From the NCBI GenBank assembly GCA_964631725.1, contig CAZVYX010000009.1, forward strand, positions 1 through 64,000: a stretch of DNA of 64,000 bases. The letters are read 5' to 3'. The DNA is from GCA-2731375 sp964631725. Lineage in GTDB: Bacteria; Pseudomonadota; Alphaproteobacteria; GCA-2731375. The notes beneath the pieces are model-generated. The model saw nothing but the letters and a program-made list of their open reading frames with translations. It searched no databases and was not told the DNA's origin. This document shows positions 35,285-43,841 of the stretch, in pieces; the stretch's first letter is position 1, and each line of letters starts with the position of its first letter. The position numbers and the translations under genes were made by a program.

Positions 35285-35764
35285 TTAGCCGTCGATCACC
35301 TGCCAACTGCCGTCCGGTTGCCGGCAGGCGGTGCCATAGGCCTGTTGTACCTTGTCGTTGATCACCACGCTGTGCTGATATTCCCGGCAATAACGGCCCG
35401 AGGTGGTCCGCCCCTCGCGGGTCGGCCGGATTTCGCCGTGATGTCCGCTATCTGGATTGGACCAGGCGACGGTTTCGCCGATCGGCGCCATGTGGGCCCG
35501 ATCCTGGGCATTAGCCAGGGCGATGCGGTCGGCCCGGTCCAGGGAACGGCCGATCTCGGCGCCCGCGAAAGCCCCCAGCAGTGTACCGGCGGCCACGGCG
35601 ACCAAGCGCCCCCGGCCCTTGCCCACCTGGGAGCCGGCCAGGGCGCCGCCGACGGCGCCCAAAAGGGTCCCGGCGCCCTGCTTTGGCGCCTCGGCGGTGA
35701 TACAGGCGCTCAACAGCATGGCGGTTGCAGCGAGTACGGCGGTGGCGCGGGTTGCGGTTTTCAT
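35285..35764 (-). CDS. glycine-zipper outer-membrane lipoprotein (17 kDa antigen type)
   Basis: A 159-residue lipoprotein. The signal peptide ends in a lipobox (LLSAC, Cys near residue 21), followed by two glycine-zipper helices (TLLGAVGGALAGSQVGKG, then GTLLGAFAGAEIG) and a C-terminal YCREYQ...AYGTACRQPDGSWQ domain seen in Rickettsia 17-kDa surface antigens. The ATG at 35764 gives the signal peptide; the longer frame upstream does not. It is divergent from the Fe-S protein gene at 35915. Confidence 0.88.
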   Translation of the reverse strand: MKTATRATAVLAATAMLLSACITAEAPKQGAGTLLGAVGGALAGSQVGKGRGRLVAVAAGTLLGAFAGAEIGRSLDRADRIALANAQDRAHMAPIGETVAWSNPDSGHHGEIRPTREGRTTSGRYCREYQHSVVINDKVQQAYGTACRQPDGSWQVIDG

Positions 35765-35914
35765 GGCGGTCTCCAATTCCGGTTTTGCCTCATTGATGTG
35801 TCCACCATGCCACGGCCCGCCTGAATGGCTTCTGAGGGCGTCGTTCATCTCAGGTTCATCTTTCCTCCAACCGTCAAGCACCGTAAGATTGCCCGGCGGT
35901 CAGGGAGAAGATAA

Positions 35915-36820
35915 GTGGCGGACACGGCAAAAATTGACGCGGAAGACGCGAAACGGGCGATTCTGGATTATTGCCTGCGCAAGGGTGCGCTCGCGGCGGG
36001 CGTCGCCGATCTGGATGCCCTGGAACGGATCGCCCCGCCCGGCCACCGGCCCAGCGACATCATGCCGAAGGTCAAATCGGTGATCTCCCTTGGTGTTGGC
36101 GGCCAGACCCAGGGCGCCTGGGCGGTGCCGGCGAAGGCCATAGGCTATTTCGGCTCCACAGAGACGCGGGCCTATACGATTGCCTACGGCGCGGCCTTTT
36201 TTATCGAAGGCAGGTTTCAAACACCGGCGATCTATTGTCCGCCCGACATGGACAATGAAAAAGGGCCCCGCGTTCCCTTGCAGAGCCTCAAACTGCATGC
36301 CGAAGTGGCCGGCATCGGCGCGCGCTCCATGGCCGGGGATATCCTGCTGCATCCGGAATTCGGCTATATGTACTTTGCCTCGATCTTTACCGAGTTGGAA
36401 TTGCCGCCCGACCGGCCGATGGCGGAAAACCCCTGTCCGGCGCCATCCTGTGTTTCCATGTTTCACCAGATCGGCCGCACCCCGTGCCAGAAGTTTTGCC
36501 CCGTGCAATGCCTCTCCGGCAAGCTCGGCCCGGACGGCAAGCAGGTGGAGATGCATTACGACATGGCGGCCTGCGCCGAGATGAGCCAGCAGTACGAAGC
36601 CGTGCCCGCCCTGTTGGAGCGGGCAATGGCGGCGGAGGATGCCCAGGGCCGGGAAGAGGCCTTGTTCGATCCTGACAACAAGATGCTCTGGTACAAGATG
36701 TCGGTGGGCTCGGGTGGTCTGCTGGCGCAATGTTTCGAATGCATGCGCGTCTGCCCCCTGGCCACCAAGGCGCCCCTGGCCGACCCCATTCGGCGCGCCA
36801 AGGCGAAGACGGAGGCCTGA
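35915..36820 (+). CDS. QueG/reductive dehalogenase-like Fe-S protein
   Basis: A 301-residue protein with a GTG start. The middle resembles the corrinoid-binding half of epoxyqueuosine reductase/reductive dehalogenases (KVKSVISLGVG, TRAYTIAYGAAFF), and the C-terminal half carries two cysteine groups: CPAPSC and CQKFCPVQC at about 172-195, and CFECMRVCP near 272-280, fitting two 4Fe-4S clusters. QueG proper is longer and has other motifs, so tRNA modification is not claimed. It sits 1 bp before the ligase gene, so the two are probably cotranscribed. Confidence 0.75.
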   Translation: MADTAKIDAEDAKRAILDYCLRKGALAAGVADLDALERIAPPGHRPSDIMPKVKSVISLGVGGQTQGAWAVPAKAIGYFGSTETRAYTIAYGAAFFIEGRFQTPAIYCPPDMDNEKGPRVPLQSLKLHAEVAGIGARSMAGDILLHPEFGYMYFASIFTELELPPDRPMAENPCPAPSCVSMFHQIGRTPCQKFCPVQCLSGKLGPDGKQVEMHYDMAACAEMSQQYEAVPALLERAMAAEDAQGREEALFDPDNKMLWYKMSVGSGGLLAQCFECMRVCPLATKAPLADPIRRAKAKTEA

Positions 36821-36821
36821 G

Positions 36822-38762
36822 ATGGCGAGGGGTCTGAACCAACGGCAGATCGGCGTCACGGCGGCGATGATCGACAGCTACGGCGATCTGATTTTCGAGC
36901 TGAGCCACAACAAACAGAGCCGGCGCGGCGATCCGATCCGGGAGCTCGATTTCGCCGCGATCGACGCGTCGCGCCACGAGCGGGGCATGAGCGATGGCCA
37001 GATCGCAAAGCGCATCGGCCTGAGCGAGATGCAGGTGATGTACATCCGCACCATGATGGAGCGACGGCGTTTTCATACCAACCATTTTCAGCGGCTGCTG
37101 GGCTTGGGTGGGGGCAGGCGCTTCCGGGAGGAGCGATTCATGCCCCACGAGGAACGCTTTCAATATCACGATGACGCCTTGGCCCTGCGCGGCGCCATGA
37201 CCTTCGATCCCGGCCGGGCGCGGCATTATGCCGAACAGGGCTGGTGGGGCGACGATACCTTGAACGGTTGGCTGGCCCATCAGGTCGCGGAACGGCCGGA
37301 CGCGGCGGCGATCATTGATGGCGAAACCATATTGGACTACGCCAACCTGGCGGAGCGGGTGGATCGCCTGGCCGGCGGCTTGCATGGCCTTGGCCTGGGT
37401 GCGGGTGATGTTATCGCGGTGCAATTGCCGAACACCGCCGACTATCTGGTCAGCTATCTGGCCATCGCCCGCCTGGGCGCGGTGATGACGACCTTGTATA
37501 TGCCGCACCGGGCACGGGAGTTCGAAACCCTGCTGGGCCACAGCCGGGCCCGGGCGCTGATTTGTTTGAGCGATGCGGGTGGTTTTCCAGCCGCGCAAAC
37601 CGGGCTGGATCTGAACCTGCCCAAACTGCAATCAGTGATCGCAATTGGCGGCGCGGTAGCCGGCACGGTACCGTTTGAGGAACTAGCCGGCGGCAGCGCC
37701 AGTGCCGATAAATTGGATCTGCCGCTGCCCGTGGCCGCCGATCCGTTTCTGCTGCTCTATACCTCCGGCACCACCGCCTCGCCCAAGGCGGTGCCGCACA
37801 ATTCCCATACCATGCTGGGCAACGCCCGCCTGGGCGCGGGCGAGCACCAATTAGGCCCGGAAGACGTTATTCTCTCGGCGCCCCCCTTCGGACACTTGTT
37901 CGCGCTGTATTCCTTCCATCTGGCGCTTTACACCGGCGCCGCCAATCTGCTGTTGCCCGCCTTCACGCCGCCCGATCTGGCCGCCACGATCGAGGCCGGC
38001 AAGGCCACGGCACTGTTCGCGGCACCGGCCCATATGGCGGCCTGCCTTGGCATGGGCCTGTTCGACAAGCACGATTGCAGCTCCCTCCGCCTTGCCATCC
38101 TTTCAGGCAGCGCCGTGCCGGGCGATATGGCCCGCGCCGTCGACGGCAAGCTGCCCAATTGCGCCATCAACCAGCTTTGGGGCATGACGGAAACCCAGGG
38201 CGGGCTGTACTGCCGCCCCGGCGACAGTATCGAAACCGCCGCCACCTCGGCCGGCCGGCCCGCTCTCGGCGCGGAAGCCCGGATCAGCGACGAGGGTGAA
38301 TTGCAGGTCCGTGGCTCCATGCTGTTTCCCGGCTATTTCGACAACCCGGACGCCAACCAGGCGGCCTTCACCGAGGACGGCTGGTTCCGCAGCGGCGATC
38401 TGGCGAGCCAGGACGCCAATGGCAACATCGCCATCACCGGGCGCATCAAGGACATCATCAACCGGGGCGGCGTGAAGTATAACCCGCGCGAGATCGAGGA
38501 TCTGCTGGACGGCCACCCCGGCATCGCGCAATCGGCCATCGTACCCATGCCCGACAAGATGCTGGGCGAGCGGGCCTGCTGCTTCGCCGTGGCCACCGAT
38601 CCCAATATTGAACTGGAAGTCCTGTGCGATTATCTGTTGAGCCACGGCATCGCCAAGACCAAGCTGCCGGAACATCTGGTGTTGATGGACGAGATGCCCA
38701 TGACCCCGACCCGCAAGATCATCAAGGGCCGTCTGCCGCTGCCGGAGAGCGACGATACCTAG
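36822..38762 (+). CDS. acyl-CoA ligase (AMP-binding) with HTH-like N-terminal extension
   Basis: A 646-residue frame. Residues about 150-640 form an acyl/aryl-CoA ligase of the ANL family: ATP loop YTSGTTASPK at 313-322, WGMTETQGG, GWFRSGDLA and the C-terminal IKDIINRGGVKYNPREIEDLL. ANL enzymes activate carboxylates with ATP to make CoA thioesters. Residues 1-110 are not part of that family and contain an HTH-like segment (GMSDGQIAKRIGLSEMQV, about 55-72). A strong ribosome site GGGAGGAG lies 6 nt before an internal ATG at 37140 (M107), so a shorter ligase could also be made. Confidence 0.85.
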   Translation: MARGLNQRQIGVTAAMIDSYGDLIFELSHNKQSRRGDPIRELDFAAIDASRHERGMSDGQIAKRIGLSEMQVMYIRTMMERRRFHTNHFQRLLGLGGGRRFREERFMPHEERFQYHDDALALRGAMTFDPGRARHYAEQGWWGDDTLNGWLAHQVAERPDAAAIIDGETILDYANLAERVDRLAGGLHGLGLGAGDVIAVQLPNTADYLVSYLAIARLGAVMTTLYMPHRAREFETLLGHSRARALICLSDAGGFPAAQTGLDLNLPKLQSVIAIGGAVAGTVPFEELAGGSASADKLDLPLPVAADPFLLLYTSGTTASPKAVPHNSHTMLGNARLGAGEHQLGPEDVILSAPPFGHLFALYSFHLALYTGAANLLLPAFTPPDLAATIEAGKATALFAAPAHMAACLGMGLFDKHDCSSLRLAILSGSAVPGDMARAVDGKLPNCAINQLWGMTETQGGLYCRPGDSIETAATSAGRPALGAEARISDEGELQVRGSMLFPGYFDNPDANQAAFTEDGWFRSGDLASQDANGNIAITGRIKDIINRGGVKYNPREIEDLLDGHPGIAQSAIVPMPDKMLGERACCFAVATDPNIELEVLCDYLLSHGIAKTKLPEHLVLMDEMPMTPTRKIIKGRLPLPESDDT

Positions 38763-38766
38763 CGGC

Positions 38767-39492
38767 CTATTGGATGGCGAACATCACCGTGACGCCGATG
38801 CGGATTTCATTTTCGCCGGCCGCGATGGGGCTTTGCGCCGAACTGGCGGACATGGCCCGGAATTCCCGCATCGGCACGGCGGCGGCGCCCTCGCGAATAC
38901 GCAGCACATCACCCAACTTGACGCCGGCCTCGGCGGCGTAAAGCTGCGCCCGGCGGCGGGCGTCCTGGATCGCCAGCTTGCGGGCCTGGTCCTGCAAGGG
39001 GGCCGGATCCGCGATCGTGAAATGCAGACCGGACAGATTGTTGACCCCGGCGGCGGTCATGCGGTCCAACAATTCGCCAAGGCGATCAACTTCGCGCAAG
39101 CGGATGCGTACGTTGCCCACGGCGCGGAAGGCCGAAGGTACGGGCACGCTCTCTTGTTGCCGGCGGTTGGGGTAAATGGCGCGCAGATTGACCTGCCGGG
39201 TCTGCACATCGCGGGACGCAAGACCGAAAGCCTTCAATTCCGCCAACAGCTTCGCCATCGCCGCATTGTGTTGGTCCAGCGCCGCCTTGGCCGTCGCCGA
39301 CTGGCCGGTCACACCGGCTTGTATAATCGCCACATCCGGCCGGGCACTGACCACGCCCAAGCCCTGGACGGCGATGCTGCGTCCCTTGGCTGCGGCATGG
39401 TGGCTTTTGTGCGACCCGGACGCTTCGCCGGCCCACCCTGGCGCGGCAACAGCGCCCAGAAACAGCCCGAGCAGAACAAATCGAAAGCGCAT
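38767..39492 (-). CDS. SIMPL domain (DUF541) periplasmic protein
   Basis: A 241-residue protein with a signal peptide (RFRFVLLGLFLGAVAAPGWAG) and the SIMPL fold: IAVQGLGVVSARPDVAIIQAGVTG near 40-63, LRAIYP, VDRLGELLDRMTAAGVNN, and AIQDARRRAQLYAAEAGVKLGDVLRI. SIMPL proteins are periplasmic or surface proteins of unknown action, linked to oxidative stress resistance in some bacteria. It lies 2 bp after the small membrane protein gene, in the sortase cluster. Confidence 0.9.
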   Translation of the reverse strand: MRFRFVLLGLFLGAVAAPGWAGEASGSHKSHHAAAKGRSIAVQGLGVVSARPDVAIIQAGVTGQSATAKAALDQHNAAMAKLLAELKAFGLASRDVQTRQVNLRAIYPNRRQQESVPVPSAFRAVGNVRIRLREVDRLGELLDRMTAAGVNNLSGLHFTIADPAPLQDQARKLAIQDARRRAQLYAAEAGVKLGDVLRIREGAAAVPMREFRAMSASSAQSPIAAGENEIRIGVTVMFAIQ

Positions 39493-39494
39493 GT

Positions 39495-39767
39495 TCAAAT
39501 ATCTCTGGCGGCAGTCGCCGGCGCTTCAACGGTACAGCGCAGCAATTGTCCCGGCCGCCTGCTCCCGGCGGGCTCGCAGGAAACATACGATGCCTTGGCC
39601 TGGCTTTCGCTCTCGGCCACAAGTTTTGGGTTACAGGCGATTGCCATGGCGATCAGGGCCCACAGGCCCAATAGACCGGCCAGAACCAATGGAAACAAGG
39701 CGCCCCGCGCATGGGGATCATAGGGGTTATAACTGGCGGCGCGGGCCGCGTAGCGGAAAACGGTCAT
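39495..39767 (-). CDS. small membrane protein of the sortase cluster
   Basis: A 90-residue protein with one strong hydrophobic span (ALFPLVLAGLLGLWALIAMAIAC, about 22-45) and a Cys-containing C-terminal part with CEP and LLRCTVEAP. GGGGAGG 6-8 nt upstream of the ATG at 39767 supports this start over a longer one. It lies between the sortase gene (69 bp away) and the SIMPL gene (2 bp). The function is unknown; location suggests an envelope protein. A lipoprotein-like or single-pass type is inferred. Confidence 0.65.
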   Translation of the reverse strand: MTVFRYAARAASYNPYDPHARGALFPLVLAGLLGLWALIAMAIACNPKLVAESESQAKASYVSCEPAGSRRPGQLLRCTVEAPATAARDI

Positions 39768-39836
39768 GTCTTTTACCTCCCCAGGCCACATCTGCTTTCA
39801 ATATTGTCGGTCGATGATGGCTGTGCAAGGGCGGAA

Positions 39837-40496
39837 TTATGACGATTCTGTGTCCATCGCCTCAATTTGAGAAGAGACTGGCGCTGCCGCGATCGCATCG
39901 GCGAACAGCACCAGACGCAACGGGCCGCCCGGCACCGGGCTGTTCAGCGGCCAACAGGTAACCAGCGCCAGGCGCGGCGGCCCGTCCCGGTCTACTAACC
40001 GAGCGGCGCGGACATCCATGATCCGGCCCCCGGCGATGCGGAACCGATACAGCCTGCCATCTGGGCGGCGCACCCGGACCACCCGGCCCGGCGCCAGTTC
40101 CCCCAGGGCCGAGAAATGGGTGTCCCGATGAGCCGCGATGACCGACAGGCCCGGCTCCCCCGGCAACGGCGTGCCCGGCAAATGGCTGGGCGCGAAGGCC
40201 AGCGCCTGGCCGCTGCCGCCTCCCAGCACCACGAAGGATTTCCCGGCCAGGCTCAGTTTCGCCACGGCCGTGGTATCGGCGCCGGGCCAGGGCGGAGCCG
40301 GGTATCCCGCCATGCTCCGCTCCCAGGCCCGGGCCAGCAGGAATTGCGCCGCCTGGGCTTTGATGGGTATCCACAGGCCCTGGGCCAGCAATGCCAGGCC
40401 AACGAGCAGCAGCAGACCCGCCGCGGCGACGGGCACAAAACGTCGCGCGCGGCGGGCCAGGGCTGAACCGCTTCCCGAATGAGGGGCTGTCCTCAA
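39837..40496 (-). CDS. class GN sortase
   Basis: A 219-residue sortase with an N-terminal membrane anchor (VAAAGLLLLVGLALLAQGLW) and the catalytic residues His in VIAAHRDTHFS, Cys in LVTCWP and Arg in GGPLRLVLF. Sortases cut sorting signals and join the protein to another group; class GN (Gram-negative) sortases usually have only one target, encoded next door. Its start overlaps the sortase target gene by 4 bp, so the two are translationally coupled. The acceptor in Gram-negative envelopes is not known. Confidence 0.93.
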   Translation of the reverse strand: MRTAPHSGSGSALARRARRFVPVAAAGLLLLVGLALLAQGLWIPIKAQAAQFLLARAWERSMAGYPAPPWPGADTTAVAKLSLAGKSFVVLGGGSGQALAFAPSHLPGTPLPGEPGLSVIAAHRDTHFSALGELAPGRVVRVRRPDGRLYRFRIAGGRIMDVRAARLVDRDGPPRLALVTCWPLNSPVPGGPLRLVLFADAIAAAPVSSQIEAMDTESS

Positions 40497-42754
40497 GAGA
40501 GCGGCTCCGCCCGGCTCCAGCCGAGCATGGCCAGCGCCAACAGCAGCAGGATCAAGCCAGCGGCGATCAACAGGCCGGACGGCGTGGCCGTGGCCGGCAG
40601 GCTGACCTTCGCGGCCCGGTCTTGCGATACGCGGGCGACCTGGGTTGCTGCGCGGCGCAGGGAAGCCTCCCGAAGCGGCGCGCTGGACTTGCCGAAAACT
40701 TTTTCAAAGTGCCAGCCGTGGGGCAGATTGGCGGCCATCTCCTCGTGCCCGAGAAAATCCTCGTCAGGCCGGGATTGCACCTTGTCCACGGCGATCAGCG
40801 CGGTCAGACGGCTGACCAGGCCGTAGCCCATGGCCAGGGCCAGAACTTGCGCATCCAGTTCACCGGGATTTTCGCTTTTGTCGGGGTTGTCTTCCAACGC
40901 GGTGATCCTGCGCTGAGCCCACAGCTTGCCAATGCCCTTACCCACCTGGCCACCGTCGATATCCATATCCTGACGCCACAGATGCTTACCCCAGCGGCCC
41001 GTAACACGCATGGTATGGGCCGAACCGGTCAGCTTTGCGGTTACCATCAAGGGCTCGCCGGCATATAGATCGGGCACCGGATTGCGGGCCAGCTCGGCCA
41101 CGGCGCCGTCGAAGCGGACTTCAATATCGGTCAGGGCCGGATGGCTCAATTTGCGCAGCAGTTCATCGATCCGCGCACCAACCTGGGCCGTTGAACCGAT
41201 GTGGACGAAGCTGCCCCGTCCGGCCTGGGCCGCACCGCGCATGAAGTGACTGTTGGGGGCGGAGCCGATGCCCACCGTGAACAGCCGCGCCGCACCCAGG
41301 GATTTGCCGATCAGGTTAAACAGCTGCGCCTCGTTGCTCACCGCGCCATCGGTCAGGAACACCACCTGACGCAGCAGCCCGGGCCTGCCGGCCTGTTGCA
41401 GGGCGGCGGCCAGCGCGGGCGCCATTTCGGTGCCGCCGCCGGCCTGCAGATTTCCAACCCAGGTCTTGGCACCGGCGAGGCGGTCGGCATCGGCCGGCAT
41501 AGAGGCCGGAAACAAGGCGCGGTATTGGCTGTTGAATTCAACTATATTGAAATAATCGCCCGGCCGCAGGCTATCGAGAGCCCGGGTCAGGGCCGCCTTG
41601 GCCTGGCGGATCGACTCCCCGCCCATGGAGCCGGAGGTATCCAGTACGAACAGCAACTCCCGCGCCGGCCGCGCGCCCTCAATTGCCGCCGCCGGGGGCG
41701 GCAGCAACATCACCAGGGCGTGGCGAATGTGCGGCGCGGTCAGGACCGGCGCGTCGGTCTCGATGAACAGGCCGGCCCGGGGGGCCGCACCTTGCCTGGG
41801 CCGCCAGGTCAATTCGAAATCCCTCTCGGCGGGCACACTGCCTCGGTCCAGGGTAATGGTCCGCCGACCCTCGAATGAACCGTCCAGATTGATCCCGTGA
41901 TGATGGCTCCTGACCTCGGCCAGGGGGACGCCGGCATTCAGGCGCACGGTAAGGGAAAGCGGGTTCAGATATCGCTCGCCATTGGGACCGGGCCTTTGCA
42001 CCGGCTGGCTGATACGCTGAGGGTCCGTTTTCGCCGCCCCGTTGCCGCCACTGGCGGCGGAGGCGGCCCAACCGTTGGCGCCAAATCGTGCGATTTGCAC
42101 CGCGCCAGGCACATAGCGCGGGCCCACCACCGTGGGGAAGCGCAGGCGGAATTCACCGTCCTTGTAGGCCACGGTTTGTTGATAGCGGATTTCTACCGTC
42201 ACGGTTTCGCCAGGCGCGATATTGGCCACGGACGTGGTGAAGATATTCGGCCGCTCCGCCTCCACCAGGGCCGCTTTCCGGCCCTGACGCCTGGCGTCGG
42301 CATATTGTTCTTGCGCTTTCCTGCGCTCCTCGATCCGGCCCTCGATCACACGATCGCCGACCGTCAGGCGCAGACTGTCCACCGCCGCCTTGTGTGGCAG
42401 GGGAAAGACGTAGATCCCCTCCATCCAGGTATCGGCGCTGTTGCTGAATTCCTGGCGCACCACGGCGCGGGCCACCAGGCCGGAGACATCGATCTCCACT
42501 TCCGACTTTTGCACCAGGGCGGCGCGATAGGCGCCTGCCCGCGCCTTGCCTTGGTCAACAGGGCGCAGCAACAAACTGCCCTCGCCAACGTCCGCCGGAC
42601 GCAGCGGCGGCCCGGCCGTCGGCGGCGGTTTGGTGGCGGTCGACGCGGCGGCAACGGAGGCGGTGGCAATCATCAAGATCAGCGTGGCCAGTAAATTCAG
42701 GATCAGAACGGCAAATCGCTGGTCTGGTGTTCGGCGGCGGTGGGCGGTGGTCAT
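40493..42754 (-). CDS. marine proteobacterial sortase target protein (VIT + VWA)
   Basis: A 753-residue surface protein: signal peptide at 1-40, an inter-alpha-trypsin inhibitor (VIT) domain about 70-200, a VWA domain with MIDAS DTSGS starting at D372, and a C-terminal sorting signal LPATATP (719-725) followed by a hydrophobic span and a short SRAEPLS tail. The tail has only one Arg, weaker than the basic cluster common in such proteins. It matches the known Gram-negative family whose only sortase is encoded alongside. VWA domains usually bind metal and protein ligands, so an adhesive or scaffold role is inferred. Confidence 0.93.
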   Translation of the reverse strand: MTTAHRRRTPDQRFAVLILNLLATLILMIATASVAAASTATKPPPTAGPPLRPADVGEGSLLLRPVDQGKARAGAYRAALVQKSEVEIDVSGLVARAVVRQEFSNSADTWMEGIYVFPLPHKAAVDSLRLTVGDRVIEGRIEERRKAQEQYADARRQGRKAALVEAERPNIFTTSVANIAPGETVTVEIRYQQTVAYKDGEFRLRFPTVVGPRYVPGAVQIARFGANGWAASAASGGNGAAKTDPQRISQPVQRPGPNGERYLNPLSLTVRLNAGVPLAEVRSHHHGINLDGSFEGRRTITLDRGSVPAERDFELTWRPRQGAAPRAGLFIETDAPVLTAPHIRHALVMLLPPPAAAIEGARPARELLFVLDTSGSMGGESIRQAKAALTRALDSLRPGDYFNIVEFNSQYRALFPASMPADADRLAGAKTWVGNLQAGGGTEMAPALAAALQQAGRPGLLRQVVFLTDGAVSNEAQLFNLIGKSLGAARLFTVGIGSAPNSHFMRGAAQAGRGSFVHIGSTAQVGARIDELLRKLSHPALTDIEVRFDGAVAELARNPVPDLYAGEPLMVTAKLTGSAHTMRVTGRWGKHLWRQDMDIDGGQVGKGIGKLWAQRRITALEDNPDKSENPGELDAQVLALAMGYGLVSRLTALIAVDKVQSRPDEDFLGHEEMAANLPHGWHFEKVFGKSSAPLREASLRRAATQVARVSQDRAAKVSLPATATPSGLLIAAGLILLLLALAMLGWSRAEPLS

Positions 42755-42903
42755 GGCGCTCTCTCCCGTGGCAATGCGGGAGGGATTTAGCGCCAGCCAT
42801 GCGGCGGCGATTAGACCGGTACGCGGCGATTTCTGGAATTATTCGTGGCGGAAATGTGGCGGACGTAACGTGCCGGCGCGCGGCCTATTGGATCTGCGGG
42901 CAA

Positions 42904-43086
42904 TCAGTCGCTGCTTTTGCCGAATATGCAGCCCTGGGCGAAGGACAGTACAGTAATGGGCCAAATGGCGATGATCAGCAGCCAGTTGGCCGGGGTCATC
43001 TCACCGCCACCCGGCGCGTAGCGGCAACGCAGAAGGACGGCCCAGAGCAGGCCGACCAGACAGTAGTTTGCTATCCATTCAAACAA
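42904..43086 (-). CDS. possible small two-span membrane protein
   Basis: A 60-residue frame beginning at TTG with no in-frame ATG and no clear ribosome site. It encodes two hydrophobic stretches (FEWIANYCLVGLLWAVLL and ANWLLIIAIWPITVLSF) and thus looks protein-like, but it may be chance. It is upstream of the sortase-target gene (150 bp) in the same direction. If not real, the 400 bp between 42755 and 43155 hold no gene. Confidence 0.35.
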   Translation of the reverse strand: MFEWIANYCLVGLLWAVLLRCRYAPGGGEMTPANWLLIIAIWPITVLSFAQGCIFGKSSD

Positions 43087-43155
43087 ATTCGTGCAGCCTT
43101 GATACGATTCATTCGGCTATTCAGCCGATGTGCCGGGTAAGTTGAGTGGGGAGGG

Positions 43156-43419
43156 TTAAGGCCGTACGCCACCTTTCCAAAGGCAGTCCCTGTTGCCGGT
43201 GAGTTCCTCGACCAGATCATCCAGGCTCTCGATAACCTCTTCGGCTTTTCTGTCGGCCGGTCCGGTGATCGTGCGCTCGGTCAGCACCTTCACCATCGTC
43301 CTTCGACATTCCTGCATCGAAGCCAGCATTTCGGCGGGGTCCTGGATGCCACGCCTGGTGAACTGTACCAGGGCCGGAGGGCGGGAGGGTGCCAAAATGT
43401 GCGGTTGCGGGTTCGTCAT
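43156..43419 (-). CDS. hypothetical protein, 87 residues
   Basis: A small soluble protein with a Pro-rich start (NPQPHILAPSRPPALVQF) and a helical remainder (PAEMLASMQECRRTMVKVLTERT, then KAEEVIESLDDLVEELTGN) which could form a coiled or helical hairpin. The ATG at 43419 is preferred over one at 43449. AAGG lies upstream at modest spacing. I do not recognise it. It borders the AT-rich island and shows ordinary high-GC codon use. Confidence 0.5.
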   Translation of the reverse strand: MTNPQPHILAPSRPPALVQFTRRGIQDPAEMLASMQECRRTMVKVLTERTITGPADRKAEEVIESLDDLVEELTGNRDCLWKGGVRP

Positions 43420-43509
43420 GACGTTGAAACCTTGCTTCTGTGCCGGCACGAACGCCAGCTAGAGAGTTACGTGGACCCAAAACGCTCCCCGCCTGTGCGG
43501 AGGTAGGCA

Positions 43510-43700
43510 AGTAATTCGATTCCCGGACTATATTCCCATCGAATTTATCATGAAATTATTGCTCACAAATAATAAAAAAGAATTAACAGTGCCAGTAATA
43601 TTATTAATACATGACGGTCACAAATATATTTCAAGAAATATGCATATATTATCTTGTAATACTTGTGTTACGCCAGAGGCCGCCAAGTAAATAAGATATT
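43510..43700. other. AT-rich island between 43420 and 43841
   Basis: A 422-bp gap between two minus-strand genes. The centre, roughly 43510-43700, is strikingly AT-rich (tracts such as AATAATAAAAAAGAATTAA and ATATGCATATATTAT) compared with the GC-rich surroundings. It holds no recognised RNA or repeat. A 46-codon frame lies inside it (43550-43690). Such islands often mark inserted DNA or regulatory DNA bound by nucleoid proteins. Confidence 0.7.
43550..43690 (+). CDS. possible 46-residue small protein in AT-rich island
   Basis: ATG to TAA gives MKLLLTNNKKELTVPVILLI, then a His/Lys/Arg-rich stretch (HDGHKYISRNMHIL) and CNTC near the C-terminus. Codon use is AT-rich, unlike every neighbour. 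There is no clear ribosome site, so expression is doubtful. A residual piece of imported DNA is as likely as a real gene. Confidence 0.3.
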   Translation: MKLLLTNNKKELTVPVILLIHDGHKYISRNMHILSCNTCVTPEAAK

Positions 43701-43841
43701 CAGCAAGGAATTACGGAATATTGCCAAACGCAGGCCCGCATTCACGCAAGCGCGCGGACAGACAGTGGGCGCAACAAAGTGGGGACCCCATGACGCTATC
43801 AAAGAGATATCCCGGCCAGGATTAATCCTGGCGCCGTAACG

